DNA from: an uncultured Clostridia bacterium
GTDB taxonomy: Bacteria > Bacillota > Clostridia > Oscillospirales > SIG627
Assembly (NCBI GenBank): GCA_946645685.1
Contig: CAMPCJ010000006.1
Coordinates: forward strand, 1 to 46,756
Reading direction: 5' to 3'
Length of the DNA stretch: 46,756 bases
This document shows, piece by piece, positions 27,200-35,311 of this stretch (the stretch's first letter is position 1; the number at the start of each line of letters is the position of its first letter). Made by a program: the position numbers and the translations under genes. The notes under the pieces were generated by a model that worked only from the letters and a program-made list of their open reading frames with translations, was not told the DNA's origin and made no database searches.

Positions 27200-27904
27200 T
27201 TGGAGAAAATCATCCGTTTTCAAAGCTTTGACCTTGCTCCGGATCACCATCCCCGTCCCGGCGCTGTTCTGCGGCAGATGCAGCAGCTTGCCCGGGAACA
27301 TATGAATACCTTCGGACATACGTATTACTCCATGCTGGAAGACGGCATGGTCTTTATTCTGACCCGCCTTTCCCTCCGCCGGGAAAAGGACGTTCCCGGG
27401 GAAAAGGATCTGCGCCTGGTCACCGGCGCAAACGGCGTTCACGGCGCATCCTTTTACCGCTCCTTCGCGCTTTACGACGGGGAGGAGCTTTTGATGCGCG
27501 CCCACACGGAATGGGTGCTGCTCAGCTTTACCGACCGCCGCATCCTGCGCCCCACGGCGCTGAAATGGGACGCGCCGGAAGATCCCGTCCTCTGCGGTGA
27601 GCTGACCGCTTCCCGGCTTTTGCCTCCGGAGAGCGGGGAAGTGATCGCCCGGGACGAGCGGCGCGTTTATCTCTCTATGCTGGATGAAAACGACCATATG
27701 AACAACTGCGTGTATGTGGATCTCATCTTCGACGTACTCCCCCGGGACTTTGCCTGGAAAGAAATGACCTTGAATTTTCTCAAGGAAGTCCGCTGGGGGC
27801 AAAGCCTTTCCGTCACGGCGCAAAAGGGATCGGACGGTGTGTTCGTTCAGGGGTTGCTTCCCGACGGCGCCGCGTCCTTCCGCGCCCGGCTTCTCGCGGA
27901 GTAA
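27200..27904 (+). CDS. Acyl-ACP thioesterase
   Basis: This family releases free fatty acids from acyl carrier protein. The 234-residue product contains two hot-dog folds. The first includes QQLAREHMNTFGH (28-40). The second holds the catalytic-type motif DENDHMNN (162-169), the D-x-N-x-H-x-N-N pattern of the bacterial and plant-type family. The start is a TTG at 27200, with AAGGAG ending 7 bases before it. A perfect sigma-A promoter lies upstream, and tgt follows after 4 bases. Chain-length preference cannot be inferred from the sequence. Confidence 0.87.
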   Translation: MEKIIRFQSFDLAPDHHPRPGAVLRQMQQLAREHMNTFGHTYYSMLEDGMVFILTRLSLRREKDVPGEKDLRLVTGANGVHGASFYRSFALYDGEELLMRAHTEWVLLSFTDRRILRPTALKWDAPEDPVLCGELTASRLLPPESGEVIARDERRVYLSMLDENDHMNNCVYVDLIFDVLPRDFAWKEMTLNFLKEVRWGQSLSVTAQKGSDGVFVQGLLPDGAASFRARLLAE

Positions 27905-27908
27905 ACGT

Positions 27909-29045
27909 ATGGGCGCCTATCACTTGCTGAAAACAGAGGGGAAAGCCCGCCGGGGTGAATTTGTCACCGTTCACGGCACGGTTCAGACCCCCGCCTTTAT
28001 GAACGTGGGTACCTCCGCCGCCATCAAAGGCGGCGTGGCTGCGGACGATCTGAAGGAACTGAAGTGTCAGATCGAACTTTCCAACACCTATCATCTTCAC
28101 GTCCGCCCCGGGGATGAGGTGGTGCGCGCCCTGGGGGGACTACACCGCTTTATGAATTGGGACCGCCCCATCCTGACGGACAGCGGCGGCTTTCAGGTCT
28201 TTTCCCTGGCGGCGCTGAATTCCATCGACGATGACGGCGTGACCTTCAACAGCCATATCGACGGCAAACGCATCTTCATGGGACCCGAGGAAAGCATGCG
28301 CATCCAGTCCAACCTGGGCTCCACCGTCGCGATGGCGTTTGACCAGTGCATCGGCAATCCCGCCACCCGCCGGGAAGCGGAGGACGCCGTCCGCCGTACC
28401 ACCCTTTGGCTGGGCAGATGCAAAGCCGAAATGGCGCGGCTGAACGCCCTGCCCGATACGGTCAACCCCCACCAGCTCCTCTTCGGCATCAACCAGGGCG
28501 GCACGTTTTTGGATCTGCGGATCGATCACATGAAAACCGTTGCCGAAATGGATCTGGACGGCACCGCCATTGGGGGGCTTGCCGTGGGGGAGAGCGCCGA
28601 GGAAATGTACGAGGTCATTGAAGCCGTGGAGCCGTTCGCCCCTCGGGATAAGATCCGCTATCTCATGGGCGTGGGCACCTGCGAAAACATCATTGAAGCG
28701 GTGTGGCGGGGCGTGGATCTCTTTGACTGCGTGATGCCCAGCCGCAACGCCCGCCACGGGCATCTGGTCACCCACGAGGGCATCATCAATCTGAACAATC
28801 AGAAGTATATGTTGGATCCCTCTCCCATCGATCCCGCTTGCTCCTGTCCCGTATGCCGGCAGTATTCCCGGGCGTATATCCGCCACCTGCTGAAAGCCAA
28901 GGAAGCGCTGGGACAGCGTTTGGCGGTGATGCACAATCTCTATTTTTACAACAACTTGATGGAAGACATCCGCACCGCTCTGGACGAAGGAAGATTTGAA
29001 GCGTTCCGGGCGGAAAACAGCAAAAAGCTGGGAACGAGGATCTGA
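27909..29045 (+). CDS. tgt: tRNA-guanine transglycosylase
   Basis: Tgt replaces guanine 34 with preQ1 in tRNAs with GUN anticodons, a step in queuosine synthesis. The 378-residue product has ILTDSGGFQVFSL (D91 region), GINQGG, GGLAVGE and DLFDCVMPSRNARHG, which holds the catalytic aspartate. The C-terminal zinc site is CSCPVC followed by a histidine in YIRHLLKAKE. I chose the ATG at 27909, 4 bases after the thioesterase stop and matching the family N-terminus. queA, the usual partner, is not in this window. Confidence 0.96.
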   Translation: MGAYHLLKTEGKARRGEFVTVHGTVQTPAFMNVGTSAAIKGGVAADDLKELKCQIELSNTYHLHVRPGDEVVRALGGLHRFMNWDRPILTDSGGFQVFSLAALNSIDDDGVTFNSHIDGKRIFMGPEESMRIQSNLGSTVAMAFDQCIGNPATRREAEDAVRRTTLWLGRCKAEMARLNALPDTVNPHQLLFGINQGGTFLDLRIDHMKTVAEMDLDGTAIGGLAVGESAEEMYEVIEAVEPFAPRDKIRYLMGVGTCENIIEAVWRGVDLFDCVMPSRNARHGHLVTHEGIINLNNQKYMLDPSPIDPACSCPVCRQYSRAYIRHLLKAKEALGQRLAVMHNLYFYNNLMEDIRTALDEGRFEAFRAENSKKLGTRI

Positions 29046-29046
29046 C

Positions 29047-30195
29047 GTGGAAGAGATGGTCACATTGGTCGCCACCTGCCTGTTCGGACTGGAAAAGTTC
29101 GTGGGGGAGGAGATCGACGATTTGGGATATAAACGCCTGGAGACCCGGGACGGAAGGGTGATCTTTGAAGCACCCTTGTCCGGCATTGCCCGCGCCAACG
29201 TGTTTTTGCGATGCGCCGAGCGGGTCTTCATCCTGATGGGGGAATTCCCCGCGACAAGCTTTGAGGAGTTGTTTCAGGGGACGAAAAAACTGCCCTGGGA
29301 TCGCTGGATCGGACAGGACGACGGATTTCCCGTCAAAGGGCACAGCGTCAGAAGCGCCTTGAAGAGCATTCCCGACTGCCAAAGCATCGTGAAAAAAGCC
29401 GTGGTGGAACAGATGAAGGAAGCCTACGGCGTCACCTGGTTTTCCGAGGAAGGCACCCGGATGCAGATCGAGTTTTTCATTTTGAACGATCTGTGTCAGC
29501 TCCTGCTGGATACCTCCGGCGCGCCCCTCTACAAGCGGGGCTACCGCACGGAAGCGGGGGAGGCGCCCCTGCGGGAAACGCTGGCGGCGGCAATGGTGCG
29601 CCTATCCCGCCCCCGGGAGGACGTTCTGTTCTGGGATCCTTTCTGCGGCTCCGGCACCATTCCCATCGAAGCGGCGATGCTGATGGCGGATCGCGCCCCC
29701 GGCTTGGAGCGCCCCTTCCTGGGAGAAGCGTTCCTGGATCTGCCTCTGTCCATCTGGAAAGACGCCCGGGAAGAGGCGAAAAGCCGGATCAAAAAGACCT
29801 CCTTTGAGGCGTTCGGCAGCGATATCGATCCGAAAATGACCGAGCTTGCCGCCGCCAACGCCCGCCGCGCCGGGGTGGAGAACAGCATTCGCTTCTTTCC
29901 CAAAAACGCCCTGGGGATCGAAACCCACGGGCGCAAGGGCAGCGTGGTGTGCAACCCGCCCTACGGAGAGCGGATGGAGACACCGGAAGAGGTGATCCGG
30001 CTCTATCGCGCCATGGGCGCCCATTGGAAAAACCTCGACCGCTGGCAGATCTACGTCATTACCACCGACCCCGATTTTCAGACCCATTACGGGCGACGCG
30101 CCGACAAGGTGCGTAAACTGTATAACGGGATGCTCAAATGCTTTTATTACCAGTTCTTCCGTCCCCGGGACGGCAGAGGAAAGGATGAGAAATGA
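29047..30195 (+). CDS. THUMP-domain RNA N2-guanine methyltransferase (RlmL/YpsC-like)
   Basis: This S-adenosylmethionine enzyme probably methylates a guanine in 23S rRNA. The N-terminal part (VATCLFGLEKFVGEEI) and the middle THUMP region bind RNA. The Rossmann methyltransferase domain has DPFCGSGTIPIEAAM, GSDIDPKM and the catalytic NPPYGERM. I chose the GTG at 29047 (382 residues), with GAGG 8 bases upstream and directly after tgt. A longer frame from 28996 would overlap tgt by 50 bases. The 3' end overlaps the next gene by 4 bases. It resembles the YpsC/RlmL N-half group rather than the fused RlmKL. Confidence 0.9.
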   Translation: MEEMVTLVATCLFGLEKFVGEEIDDLGYKRLETRDGRVIFEAPLSGIARANVFLRCAERVFILMGEFPATSFEELFQGTKKLPWDRWIGQDDGFPVKGHSVRSALKSIPDCQSIVKKAVVEQMKEAYGVTWFSEEGTRMQIEFFILNDLCQLLLDTSGAPLYKRGYRTEAGEAPLRETLAAAMVRLSRPREDVLFWDPFCGSGTIPIEAAMLMADRAPGLERPFLGEAFLDLPLSIWKDAREEAKSRIKKTSFEAFGSDIDPKMTELAAANARRAGVENSIRFFPKNALGIETHGRKGSVVCNPPYGERMETPEEVIRLYRAMGAHWKNLDRWQIYVITTDPDFQTHYGRRADKVRKLYNGMLKCFYYQFFRPRDGRGKDEK

Positions 30196-31055
30196 AAGAC
30201 CTTGCTTATTACAACGGGCGCGTCACGCCCGCCGGTGAAATGATGATCCCCGCCGAGGATCGCGCCTTTTACTTCGGAGACGGTATCTACGACGTCACCA
30301 CCGTCCACGGGGGGAAGTGCTTTGCCCTGGACGATCACTGCGCCCGCTTCTACGGCAACGCGGTGAAGTTGAAAATGGATCTGGGGATGACCCTTGACGA
30401 ATTGAAGGCGCTTTGCCTGTCCTTGATCGAAAAGCTGGACGGGGACGTGCCTGAAGCCGTCCTTTACTTTCAGGCGTCTCGGGGCAGTGCCCCCCGGAAT
30501 CACGTGTTTCCGGAAAAAGCCAAAGCCAATTTGTATTTCACTTTAAAGGGCGCGACGCTCAAGCCCATCGGTCAGACCGTCACCGCCATCACCGTGGAGG
30601 ATCAGCGCTTCGAGTTCTGCGACATCAAGACTCTCAACCTGCTCCCCAACGTCCTTGCGGCGCAGAAGGCAAAGGAGGCGGGCGCCTATGAAGCCATCCT
30701 GCACCGGGGAGATACCGTGACGGAAGGCTCCCACAGCGGTGTTTCCATCCTCTCCGGGGGCAAGCTCATCACGCCGCCTCTGTCCCGGTTCATCCTGCCC
30801 AGCGTTACCCGGAAGCATTACATCGAGCTTGCCACCGCCATCGGCGTGCGAGTGGAGGAGAGAGAATTCTCCCTGGAGGAAATGATGGGCGCCGATGAGG
30901 TCATCATCATGTCCTCCACCGGGCCCTTGAACCGGGTGGAGAAGATCGATTCCCATCCCGTGGGCGGCCGCGACCCCGCGCTGATCGCCTCGTTTGCAAA
31001 AGCCTACGCGGAAAAGATCAAGGGAGAGACCGGCGCGTCCCCCCGTCTTGCCTGA
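30192..31055 (+). CDS. dat: D-amino acid aminotransferase (class IV)
   Basis: This pyridoxal-phosphate enzyme swaps amino groups between D-amino acids and 2-oxo acids, supplying D-glutamate or D-alanine for peptidoglycan. The 287-residue product has K146 (in CDIKTLNLLPN) as the cofactor lysine, E178 in VTEGSHS, and R102-N-H104 in APRNHVFP. The R-x-H pair is the carboxylate trap of D-amino acid aminotransferases and separates them from branched-chain enzymes. It overlaps the upstream methyltransferase gene by 4 bases and ends in a strong terminator. Confidence 0.88.
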   Translation: MKDLAYYNGRVTPAGEMMIPAEDRAFYFGDGIYDVTTVHGGKCFALDDHCARFYGNAVKLKMDLGMTLDELKALCLSLIEKLDGDVPEAVLYFQASRGSAPRNHVFPEKAKANLYFTLKGATLKPIGQTVTAITVEDQRFEFCDIKTLNLLPNVLAAQKAKEAGAYEAILHRGDTVTEGSHSGVSILSGGKLITPPLSRFILPSVTRKHYIELATAIGVRVEEREFSLEEMMGADEVIIMSSTGPLNRVEKIDSHPVGGRDPALIASFAKAYAEKIKGETGASPRLA

Positions 31056-31060
31056 AGAGA

Positions 31061-31099
31061 ACACAAGGAAAGGATCCACCGGTCCTTTCCTTGTGTTTT
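31061..31099 (+). terminator. Intrinsic terminator after dat
   Basis: ACACAAGGAAAGGA (31061-31074) pairs perfectly over 14 bp with TCCTTTCCTTGTGT (31083-31096), with an 8-base loop, followed by TTT. It closes the thioesterase-tgt-methyltransferase-dat operon. Confidence 0.85.
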
Positions 31100-31149
31100 G
31101 ATCTGATTTTGAGACATCTTTTGTTTTGCATTGGCAGAAAGGAAATCGT

Positions 31150-33117
31150 ATGAAACGCTTCTTTGCCGGCTGTTTGGCGCTTTTGCTGCTGACGGGGCTT
31201 TGTTCCTGCGCGCCCGGGGCGCCCGCTTCCCCTGCGACAACCGATGACGGTGCCCCCGCAGCCGTTTTGCTCAACTGTTTTGAAAAGGACTGTGTTTTAA
31301 TGGGCTTTGACCCCGTGAGCGGGGATAGAGCCTTGGTGGCGTACGGCGTTCCCGTTGAAGGGCCGGACGGGCTGACGCTCAACTATTACCTTGCTCTCGT
31401 CGACGGGGCGGAGGATGCTCTGATCCGGCAGATCCCCCTGGAAGGCTGGGAGCAGCAGTTCGTCGCGGTGCGGAAGAACGGGGAAGTCTTGGTGGAAAAC
31501 GTGGCGGAGCACTGCCTGCTCGTGTATGACGCCGCGCTGTCTTTTGACCGGAAGATCTCTTTGCCGGAGGAGTGCTATTCCGTTGCCTATGATCGCGGAA
31601 GCGACCGGCTGTACTGCTTCCCCGGGGACGGCGTGGAGCTGATAGACTGGGACGGCGCGGTAACGAAGCTTCCTCTGCCGGGAGAGCGCGCCATGGCCTG
31701 GGCGTTCGATCCGGCAAGCTCCTTTGCCGTTTTGGATCGTCCCGCCGCCAATGACGATACCGGGAGAAAGTTCACCCTGTACGACCTGGCAGGCGCTCGC
31801 ACCGTGCGGGATTATCCGTATTACACCAACACCGCGTTTCTGTTCCGGGAAGGCGCTCTCTACATGAATCAGACCCTCTCTCTTTCCGAAGAGACGCAGG
31901 ATCGGACGGAGCAAACGCTTCTCACCTGTTGCGGGGAAGATTTCGCGCCGGTCAAAACGCTGGATTTGGGTGAAACGTCTACGTTTTCCCTTTTGGACGG
32001 CACCCCTCTCGCCGCCGGATGCCGTCTTGACCGCAGCGGCGGGGAGGTGTCTTATTCCCCCGTCCTGTATGATCTGGAAGCGGAAAAGGCGGCGCTCGTC
32101 CCCGTGGAGGAGTCGGATCTGTTTGACGCCGCGTTTTGTTATCTGCCGGATGCGGATCGCCTTCTTGTGTGTACCATCAGTCAGGAGGAGCGTGGGGACG
32201 GAGCGGGTCGTATGCGCTTGTACCGGGTAGATCCCGGAAAGCTCAGCTTTGACGAGCCTCTCTTGCCCGCGGCGCTTCCGGAAGAGTACGTGCCCTCTTT
32301 TGAGAGCGGAAAGGATCTGGCGGCGCTGCGCCGTGCCGCCGACGAGATCGAAGACGCCTATCCGGTGACCGTTCTGCTGGGCAACGCCTGCTTGAACGCG
32401 GCGCCTTCTCCGGATTTCGGCGTGATCTCTACCGAGCAGGACGTCCGCACTGACGGGCGTATGGAGGAGATCGGCGTTTCCCTTGCTCTTTTGCGCCGGG
32501 TGCTCTCCTCTTATCCCGACGGTTTTCTGGAACGGTTCCGGAACGAGGAGGGGGAAGGCGGCTTGCGCTTCCTGCTGGTGGCGGACCTGACTTCCGAGGA
32601 ATTATCGAACTTCAGCGCCGCCGCTCTCTTTTATCGATTCGGAGCGTGGTACAACGTGGTCCTGGACGTGGACGAGCCGTTTTCTTCGTTTTACTTTGCC
32701 TCCGTTCAGCACGAACTGTGGCACGCGGTGGAGGAGAGGATCAAGGACGAATATCCCGGCGTTTTCGATTCGGAAAACTGGGAAAGAGATCTGCTCCCCG
32801 CCGGTTTTACCTACCACAGGGACTTTGACCGGTATCAAGAGCTTTCCGCCCCGTGGAACGATCGCCTGCTCGGTGTCGGAAATGATCCCTGGTTTGTGGA
32901 GGATTACTCTCTGGTTACCGGCGCGGAAGATCGGGCAACGCTGCTGGAATCTCTCTACAACGAAACCTTTGGCGTCTCCTCCCCCGCGCAAGCCGCCCGC
33001 GCCGTGGCTCGATACCCCCACCTTTACGCCAAGCTCTCCTACATGGGCAAACAGGTGGAGCGGGTCTTCGGATGTGTCTATTGGGAGTTGGATGAGAAGG
33101 GCTTTTACCGGGAGTGA
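31150..33117 (+). CDS. Putative lipoprotein with C-terminal HExxH metallopeptidase motif
   Basis: The 655-residue product begins with a lipoprotein signal (MKRFFAGCLALLLLTGLCSC; the LCSC box is at the end). Residues of about 40-400 have repeated short beta-strand and turn segments such as LYDLAGARTVRDY and VLYDLEAEKAALV, which suggests a beta-propeller, but the repeats are weak. The C-terminal region has HELWH at 521-525 (an HExxH zinc motif) and E593 in GAEDRATLLE, placed as a possible third ligand. It is probably a cell-surface zinc peptidase; substrate and activity are unknown. I chose the ATG at 31150, preceded by AAAGGAAA. No close family name was recognised. It lies alone between two terminators. 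Confidence 0.78.
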   Translation: MKRFFAGCLALLLLTGLCSCAPGAPASPATTDDGAPAAVLLNCFEKDCVLMGFDPVSGDRALVAYGVPVEGPDGLTLNYYLALVDGAEDALIRQIPLEGWEQQFVAVRKNGEVLVENVAEHCLLVYDAALSFDRKISLPEECYSVAYDRGSDRLYCFPGDGVELIDWDGAVTKLPLPGERAMAWAFDPASSFAVLDRPAANDDTGRKFTLYDLAGARTVRDYPYYTNTAFLFREGALYMNQTLSLSEETQDRTEQTLLTCCGEDFAPVKTLDLGETSTFSLLDGTPLAAGCRLDRSGGEVSYSPVLYDLEAEKAALVPVEESDLFDAAFCYLPDADRLLVCTISQEERGDGAGRMRLYRVDPGKLSFDEPLLPAALPEEYVPSFESGKDLAALRRAADEIEDAYPVTVLLGNACLNAAPSPDFGVISTEQDVRTDGRMEEIGVSLALLRRVLSSYPDGFLERFRNEEGEGGLRFLLVADLTSEELSNFSAAALFYRFGAWYNVVLDVDEPFSSFYFASVQHELWHAVEERIKDEYPGVFDSENWERDLLPAGFTYHRDFDRYQELSAPWNDRLLGVGNDPWFVEDYSLVTGAEDRATLLESLYNETFGVSSPAQAARAVARYPHLYAKLSYMGKQVERVFGCVYWELDEKGFYRE

Positions 33118-33127
33118 CCGGAACGGC

Positions 33128-33164
33128 AAAAAAAGGCTGTCACGCATCGTGACAGCCTTTTTTT
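33128..33164. terminator. Bidirectional intrinsic terminator
   Basis: GGCTGTCACG and CGTGACAGCC form a perfect 10-bp stem with a three-base loop, flanked by seven A's and seven T's. It ends the lipoprotein gene (plus) and the phosphoribosyltransferase gene (minus). Confidence 0.93.
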
Positions 33165-33173
33165 GTGGTCGCT

Positions 33174-33737
33174 TCAGCCGATTACTTCGCCCTTGGCGTT
33201 GAACAGAGGCAGCTTTTCCAAGTATACCAGATCCTCTCGGCTCTGGGCGTCGCCCTCCGCCAGGATCGCCATCCGACCCACGACCTCGCCACCGGCCTTC
33301 TTCACCAGCTCTTCTACGGCGCGCAGGCTTTCCCCGGTGGAGATCACGTCGTCCACGATGAGGATCCGCTTGCCGCGCATCAAATCCGCGTCCGCCACGT
33401 CGAGGTACAACTTCTGCTCCTTGGCGGTGGTGATGGAATGAACTGTCACGTCGAACACGCCGGTCATATACAGCTTGGGCGCTTTCCGGGCGAGGAAGTA
33501 TTTCTTCGCGCCGCTCTGCCGCGCCATTTCGTGGATCAGAGGGATCCCCTTGGCTTCCGCCGTGATCATGTAATCATATTCGCAGGGGATCCGCTTCAGC
33601 AATTCCCGGGCGCAGGCGCAGGTGAGTTCCTGATCTCCGAAAATGACAAATCCGGCAATATACAGGTCGTCCGTCAGGCGGCAGATGGGCAGGTCTCTTT
33701 CCAGCCCGGCAATGGTCATATGATGATAGAGTTGCAT
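33174..33737 (-). CDS. Phosphoribosyltransferase of unassigned specificity
   Basis: A 187-residue type I phosphoribosyltransferase. The PRPP-binding loop is ILIVDDVISTGESL, and ITAEAKGIPLIHEMA and ARKAPKLYM are further family segments. These enzymes add ribose 5-phosphate to a purine or pyrimidine base. The product looks closest to adenine phosphoribosyltransferase-like proteins, but the motifs do not separate these from xanthine or orotate enzymes. AGGAG lies 7 bases before the ATG. It lies downstream of the putative peptidase lipoprotein gene on the same strand, 46 bases after its stop, and ends in a bidirectional terminator. Confidence 0.85.
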   Translation of the reverse strand: MQLYHHMTIAGLERDLPICRLTDDLYIAGFVIFGDQELTCACARELLKRIPCEYDYMITAEAKGIPLIHEMARQSGAKKYFLARKAPKLYMTGVFDVTVHSITTAKEQKLYLDVADADLMRGKRILIVDDVISTGESLRAVEELVKKAGGEVVGRMAILAEGDAQSREDLVYLEKLPLFNAKGEVIG

Positions 33738-33752
33738 GTGTTTCTCCTTTTG

Positions 33753-33776
33753 TAACGGGGCGGCGCCCCGGCGTTA
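33753..33776 (-). other. GC-rich intergenic hairpin
   Basis: GGGGC and GCCCC form a tight hairpin around three bases. An outer TAAC/GTTA pair is separated from it by a small bulge. It lies between the NlpC/P60-like lipoprotein gene and the phosphoribosyltransferase gene. No T-run follows on the minus strand, so it may shape the mRNA rather than end it. Confidence 0.45.
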
Positions 33777-33783
33777 ATCGTTT

Positions 33784-35109
33784 TTATTCACTGTAAAAGA
33801 AGTCCACCGGCGTAAAGACCTGTCCGTTGGCAAGCCGCACCTCCACGGTGATCCGGGTGCTTCCGGAAATCAGCTTGGAATTGTGAGACAGGGAGCTGGC
33901 GAGGGAAGAGAGGTCATACGCCGTGGCGACGCCCCGGTCGATCTCATCCCGGGTGAACAGATGGATGGAGAGACGGTCCTTCTCGCCGCCGTCCTTGTTC
34001 TGCGCGTAAAGGCTCAGAGTCGCCATGGGATAGTTGGAAGTAACCACGGCGTTTTTGAGATCTGCGCTTTTGGAAACGGCGTCGCCCGTCAGGGAAACGG
34101 CGGGCGTATCATAGGGCTTTTGTCCCTGGAACTCCGCCGTGGTCATGGGGATATAGCCTTCTTTTTTCTTTTCAAACAATTCGCTGAAGGTGTATTTGCA
34201 GTCGATGCGTCCCTGCCCGTGATAGACGTTGCCGCTATCTTCATCCGTCTGATCGAAGCCGCCGGAGCGCTGATCCTGGATGATCACGTAGCTTTCGTCC
34301 CCGTTGATGGTACCGTCCGCGTTTTTGACCACCACGGCGTTTTCCGTCGCCATCATGGTGTGCCCCAGCTTTTCGGTATTCTGCCAGACCAGAATGTCCC
34401 CGGGCTGCAGAAGGGCGTAGCATTGATACATCTTCTCCCGCCCGTACCGCTCCAGGATCTTGTCCGTACTTTCTTTGGAGTCCGTCGTGCCGAAGGAAGG
34501 CGTGGTCAGGTCATAGGTGTAATCGCCCAAAGGCAGCCACCCGTTCTGCGCTACCATATAATAAGCCTGGAATTTGCCGTGAACGCTGTTGCAAACGGAT
34601 GCGATCGCCCATCCCGCCGTGCCGGAGCAGCTGCTCCCCAGGCGGCTTTGAAAGTTTTGCCCCAGCTTGCCGCCGTTGGGATTGAGCTCCTCCGTGAGGA
34701 GCCGTCCGCTTGCGGGATCCAGGAATTCCAAAAAGGCGTAAAGGCTGGTGTTGGGACCGGTGTAGGGAATGCCGGCGTACCGGGTATCCTTGTCAAACTT
34801 GGTTTGGGAGACCGTGGTAGATACCGAAAAGGCTTCCGGCGTGTACCACTGCACCGTCAGGGCGTAACGCATCAGCGCGACCGCCGCGGCGCGCATTTCC
34901 GCCACCGTCGGTTCGTGATCAAAGGCGTAGACGGGCATTTCTCCGTAGGGAGCGTCCACCGTGAAGTTATAGGCGGGTTTATCCGCGCCGTTCGTTTCAG
35001 TGCTTTGACCGGGCGCGGTGGTCGCGGCGGGTGAGGCACCGGAACAGGCGCAAAGCCCTGCAAAGGTGAGCGCCATCAGCGCGGCGAGTATCCTTCGGAA
35101 GTGCTTCAT
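33784..35109 (-). CDS. Putative lipoprotein resembling NlpC/P60 cysteine peptidases
   Basis: The 441-residue product has a lipoprotein signal ending LCAC, with lipidated C22 likely, then a Ser/Thr/Ala-rich linker. The centre has C161 in SSCSGTAGWAIA, LQPGDILVW (235-243) and H250 in LGHTMMAT. This order (Cys followed by SG, then a PGD segment, then GH) is that of NlpC/P60 or CHAP papain-like cell-wall hydrolases. A third polar residue could be Q278 or D279. Residues 330-440 look like a separate beta-rich domain. It is probably an extracytoplasmic cell-wall enzyme, but this rests on motif order only. AAGGAGG precedes the ATG and a sigma-A promoter lies at 35139-35167. Confidence 0.72.
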   Translation of the reverse strand: MKHFRRILAALMALTFAGLCACSGASPAATTAPGQSTETNGADKPAYNFTVDAPYGEMPVYAFDHEPTVAEMRAAAVALMRYALTVQWYTPEAFSVSTTVSQTKFDKDTRYAGIPYTGPNTSLYAFLEFLDPASGRLLTEELNPNGGKLGQNFQSRLGSSCSGTAGWAIASVCNSVHGKFQAYYMVAQNGWLPLGDYTYDLTTPSFGTTDSKESTDKILERYGREKMYQCYALLQPGDILVWQNTEKLGHTMMATENAVVVKNADGTINGDESYVIIQDQRSGGFDQTDEDSGNVYHGQGRIDCKYTFSELFEKKKEGYIPMTTAEFQGQKPYDTPAVSLTGDAVSKSADLKNAVVTSNYPMATLSLYAQNKDGGEKDRLSIHLFTRDEIDRGVATAYDLSSLASSLSHNSKLISGSTRITVEVRLANGQVFTPVDFFYSE

Positions 35110-35138
35110 AGTTCCTCCTTATCGAATTGATCAATATT

Positions 35139-35167
35139 ATTTTACCAAAACATACGAAAAAAATCAA
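35139..35167 (-). promoter_or_regulatory. Sigma-A promoter for the NlpC/P60-like lipoprotein gene
   Basis: On the minus strand TTGATT (35167-35162) and TAAAAT (35144-35139) are separated by 17 bases, and TGG precedes the -10 box. The leader would be about 25 bases and carries AAGGAGG. Confidence 0.65.
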
Positions 35168-35247
35168 GGACGCCCGGGTAAAAATCCGCAAATAAGCAAG
35201 ATTATATTACAAATTCAAAAGCCTTGCAAAGAACGACGGGTTTCCCC

Positions 35248-35276
35248 TTGACAAAAGGACTGAAACAGTGTAACAT
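35248..35276 (+). promoter_or_regulatory. Sigma-A promoter for the hemolysin III family gene
   Basis: TTGACA at 35248-35253 and TAACAT at 35271-35276 are separated by 17 bases. The -35 is a perfect match. Transcription should start near 35283 and read toward the gene at 35312. Confidence 0.75.
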
Positions 35277-35311
35277 AGTATCGAAAACTAAATGAAGGCA
35301 TCGCGATAACC

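Noticed and set aside
33174-33737. Naming the phosphoribosyltransferase apt, xpt or pyrE
   Set aside because: The PRPP loop is clear, but base-specificity residues could not be identified by eye.
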